A DNA stretch of 8,501 bases. Origin: Pedosphaera sp. (GTDB lineage: Bacteria; Verrucomicrobiota; Verrucomicrobiia; Limisphaerales; UBA9464). Positions 6,405 through 8,501 of the stretch are shown here, piece after piece. The first letter of the stretch is position 1. The number at the start of each line of letters is the position of its first letter. The notes below the pieces were generated by a model that did no database searches, had not been told where the DNA came from, and saw only the letters and a list, made by a program, of their open reading frames with translations. Position numbers and translations under genes: made by a program. The stretch covers positions 1-8,501 of the forward strand of contig SIAZ01000160.1 in assembly GCA_009695405.1 (NCBI GenBank), given 5' to 3'.

Positions 6405-6830
6405 TTACTGAGTAACGTTAGGCGTTGCTTCTTTAGGGGCCTTGGAGGGATCAATCGCCCGTAAGGCGTTGATGGCCGCAGTGACTGCATTCATATCCGA
6501 ATCTTGGAGCATCTGGGTCAATTCTGGGACAGCCGCCTTAGCAGCAACACCGATCTCTCCCAGCGCATAGGCTGCTAATCGACGCACGGACGCGTCTTCG
6601 TCCTTCAACAACGGAATAATATCTTTTACCGCAGCCTGACAACTAAGACCGCCGGCAGCTAATTCGGTCAGGGCGTTTGCTTTAGAATCAATAGATCCCT
6701 TGAGAGCCGCTATCTGGGCGGCAACATCCACTTTCTTCGCTTCAGGTGAACTTTCACCGCAGCCTAAGAGACTGAGCACAAGGGCGAAAAACAACACAGA
6801 TCGTCCACAGTTGGATAAACACGGAGGCAC
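6405..6830 (-). CDS. Small HEAT-repeat lipoprotein
   Basis: The product is 141 residues. It has a signal peptide (SVLFFALVLSLLGC) with a clear lipobox LLGC (Cys24), then a short acidic/lysine linker and two to three HEAT-type helical repeats. The clearest are DIIPLLKDEDASVRRLAAYA (70-89) and AVPELTQMLQDSDMNAVTAA (100-119), each with the Asp and Arg or Asn positions typical of HEAT/PBS-lyase-like repeats. HEAT repeats bind proteins; no enzyme activity is expected. The start is GTG 6830. AGGGGA abuts it directly, which is too close for a good ribosome site, and a GTG at codon 12 (6797) would also keep the signal peptide. It is 94 bp downstream of the oxidoreductase and 45 bp upstream of prepilin-like copy 2, so co-transcription with the latter is plausible. 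Confidence 0.85.
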   Translation of the reverse strand: MPPCLSNCGRSVLFFALVLSLLGCGESSPEAKKVDVAAQIAALKGSIDSKANALTELAAGGLSCQAAVKDIIPLLKDEDASVRRLAAYALGEIGVAAKAAVPELTQMLQDSDMNAVTAAINALRAIDPSKAPKEATPNVTQ

Positions 6831-6924
6831 TCCCCTATGGGCCGAAATCAGACGCCAACTGTCAATCTGAAAGCACTCAAATTGTGATTCATCTATTCAG
6901 AAGAAGCCGATCTCAGGTTGTAAA

Positions 6925-7944
6925 TTAAACGCAGGCCCCAATCTGCCGAGTAATTTCAAAAGCCACATCCAATGCCACCTTGGCTTGTGCACCGCTGACC
7001 TTCGGCGCATGCCGCTCCCGCACACACTCCAAGAAATGCGCTAATTCTAGCTTCAAAGGCTCATCCTTATTGATCGGCACGGCCTCACGAACAATTCGGC
7101 GTCCTCCAAATTCACTCACCAAAGTGGATTCCCTCGCCGATAATAACTTCCTTAAAAGGGAACTCTCCTCCTCTCCCTCTCGAGCCAATCGATAGATAAA
7201 TCCCTCCTGCGCACGGTAATCAAGACTGATATAAACCGGCTTCTCTCCACAGCTGAAAACACGAATTTTTCTCAATCGTTCAGGACTAATCCGACTGGCA
7301 GTCAGATTCGCCACACACCCATTCTCAAATCGAATCCGTGCATTGGCTATATCCTCACTGCGACTTAAAACCGGGACACCTACCGCGTCGACCGACACAA
7401 CCGGCGATTTCACAAAGGCCAGAACGACGTCTAAATCGTGAATCATTAAATCAAGAACCACGCCAATATCCATACTACGCGCCGGAAAAGGTGAAAGTCG
7501 ATGACATTCAATAAAACGAGGAAACGGAGCGGCCTTTTCTAAATAACTGAACACCGGATTAAATCTCTCCACGTGCCCCACCTGCAACACAAGTCCTCGA
7601 TCCTGTGCCAAGGTCACTAATTCTTGGGCTTGAGCCGAATTATCGGTCATCGGCTTTTCCACTAAAACATGCCGCCCAGCCTGCAAAAGCTCTCGAGCGA
7701 TTGCATGGTGTGTTACGGTCGGCGTAACAACACTCACGGCATCGCTGGCTTTAATCGCCTCAGCAATCGATACAAACGCACGAACCCCGTGCCGTGCGGC
7801 ATGCGAACGTGCTGCCTCCGCATTAACATCATAGACCCCAGAAAACTCGACCCAACCCAACTGCGCCAATTCTGCATAGAGACGCGCGTGTTCTTTGCCG
7901 AGTGATCCTATTCCAATCACCGAAATCCGTACCGTGCTTGCCAT
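6925..7944 (-). CDS. Gfo/Idh/MocA-family oxidoreductase, GnnA-like
   Basis: This is an NAD(P)-dependent sugar-type dehydrogenase of 339 residues, a normal length. The N-terminal Rossmann fold has GIGSLGKEH (11-19) and an acidic VYDVN at the end of the second strand, suggesting NAD. EKPM (96-99) carries the lysine conserved in the family, and GHVERFNP (123-130) and LDLMIHDLD (164-172) carry the conserved substrate-side residues, including the His of MIHD. The motifs HRLSPFPARS, VDAVGVPVLS and DIANARIRFENGCVANLTASR recall the subgroup often encoded beside lpx genes and related to GnnA, which oxidises the 3-position of UDP-GlcNAc for amide-linked lipid A. That substrate assignment is inference: no lpx gene or GnnB-like aminotransferase is visible here. 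The start is ATG 7944, without an apparent ribosome site, and the stop is TAA 6925. It is divergent from the gene at 8033 across an 88-bp gap. Confidence 0.88.
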   Translation of the reverse strand: MASTVRISVIGIGSLGKEHARLYAELAQLGWVEFSGVYDVNAEAARSHAARHGVRAFVSIAEAIKASDAVSVVTPTVTHHAIARELLQAGRHVLVEKPMTDNSAQAQELVTLAQDRGLVLQVGHVERFNPVFSYLEKAAPFPRFIECHRLSPFPARSMDIGVVLDLMIHDLDVVLAFVKSPVVSVDAVGVPVLSRSEDIANARIRFENGCVANLTASRISPERLRKIRVFSCGEKPVYISLDYRAQEGFIYRLAREGEEESSLLRKLLSARESTLVSEFGGRRIVREAVPINKDEPLKLELAHFLECVRERHAPKVSGAQAKVALDVAFEITRQIGACV

Positions 7945-8032
7945 AGGCTGAGACTACACAGGTTTCGGGACAAAACTAAAAAAACAAAAACCAAATCTCC
8001 AAAAGATTCCTCGGGCGATCTATTCTTAACCC

Positions 8033-8501
8033 ATGCGAACCCTCTTCTCTCTGTTTCTCTTACTCGTTATCAAGTCACCTCTTCTTGCCGGAAAGGCGGA
8101 TGGTTGCCTTGATATTTATTGGAGCGATTCCGGTGGCGGTGGATCCACGCTCATTGTCAGCCCCGCCGGCGAAAGTATCCTGATTGATTCGGGAAATCCA
8201 GGCGGTCGCGACTCCGGTCGCATCCTAAATCTAATCACTAACACGGCGGGATTAGATCACCTCGATCATCTCATCGTCACCCACTTCCATATCGACCACT
8301 TCGGCGGAGCTGCCGAAATTGCCAAGGCCCTCCCAGTCCGAAATCTTTGGGACAACGGCCTACCCGAAACCGATCCAGACGGAAACGTCGGGTCAGGGTG
8401 GGCTTTGACAAGTCGAGCCTACCGCACTCTCTCCGCTGGAACCCGTCATCGTGTCAATCCTGGTACTGTCATCCCTTTGAGGATCTACGGCCGAACTCTC
8501 T
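8033..8501 (+). CDS. Secreted metallo-beta-lactamase-fold hydrolase (3' partial)
   Basis: An open frame from ATG 8033 runs off the window after 156 codons. The N-terminus is a signal peptide (MRTLFSLFLLLVIKSPLLA, likely cut before GKADG). The mature part begins with LDIYWSDSGGGGSTLIVSP and ILIDSGNPGGRDSG, the opening strands of an MBL fold. The metal-binding motif THFHIDHFGG (83-92, H-x-H-x-D-H) follows, then DNGLPETDPDGN. The arrangement resembles the MBL domains related to the ComEC C-terminal region, found as secreted stand-alone proteins. The distal metal ligands are beyond the window, so activity and substrate cannot be assigned. No Shine-Dalgarno precedes the ATG; TATTCT at 8021-8026 might be a -10 element of a leaderless or near-leaderless message, but no good -35 is seen. 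Confidence 0.88.
   Translation, partial: MRTLFSLFLLLVIKSPLLAGKADGCLDIYWSDSGGGGSTLIVSPAGESILIDSGNPGGRDSGRILNLITNTAGLDHLDHLIVTHFHIDHFGGAAEIAKALPVRNLWDNGLPETDPDGNVGSGWALTSRAYRTLSAGTRHRVNPGTVIPLRIYGRTL

Noticed and set aside
6860..6865. TTGACA on the minus strand upstream of the HEAT lipoprotein as a -35 box
   Set aside because: No acceptable -10 hexamer follows at 16-18 bp, so a promoter is not supported.

Overview
The window looks like chromosomal DNA of a Verrucomicrobiota-type bacterium, most plausibly the Pedosphaera/Limisphaera side of the phylum. This is inferred from gene content and not from any search. The pointers are two H-X9-DG prepilin-like proteins with the cleavage site A|FTLIELLVV, a CRTAC1/ASPIC-UnbV lipoprotein, a COG4099-type lipoprotein esterase, and start codons that mostly lack a Shine-Dalgarno sequence. 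Base composition is near balanced.

Layout. Positions 1-145 are the right end of an IS66-family insertion sequence: the last 17 codons of the transposase in frame 2, then a terminal inverted repeat ending in CGCTTAC at 145. Positions 146-553 hold no convincing gene. From 554 to 7944 every gene lies on the minus strand. In transcription order (right to left) these are a Gfo/Idh/MocA oxidoreductase of the GnnA-like type, a small HEAT-repeat lipoprotein, an H-X9-DG prepilin-like protein, a membrane-anchored TPR protein, a CRTAC1-like FG-GAP lipoprotein, a second H-X9-DG prepilin-like protein, and a frameshifted lipoprotein esterase. On the plus strand, divergent from the oxidoreductase, a secreted metallo-beta-lactamase-fold protein begins at 8033 and runs off the window.

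How they fit together. The core is a TPR / CRTAC1 pair whose stop and start overlap by four bases (GTGA), flanked by two prepilin-like paralogues that share a 119-bp segment at about 91% identity. All four products are predicted to be exported or membrane-bound, as are the HEAT and esterase products. The stretch therefore reads as a cell-envelope or surface module; its actual function is unknown. The oxidoreductase resembles a group often found beside lipid A genes, which would also be an envelope role. The left part appears to be decaying or recently disturbed: an IS66 end, a gene-free stretch, and an esterase broken by a frameshift immediately after its catalytic serine motif.

I did not find a clear new defence, CRISPR or RNA-based system. 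The items most worth a second look are the hidden IS66 end, the esterase frameshift at a G run, and the prepilin-flanked TPR/CRTAC1 cassette.
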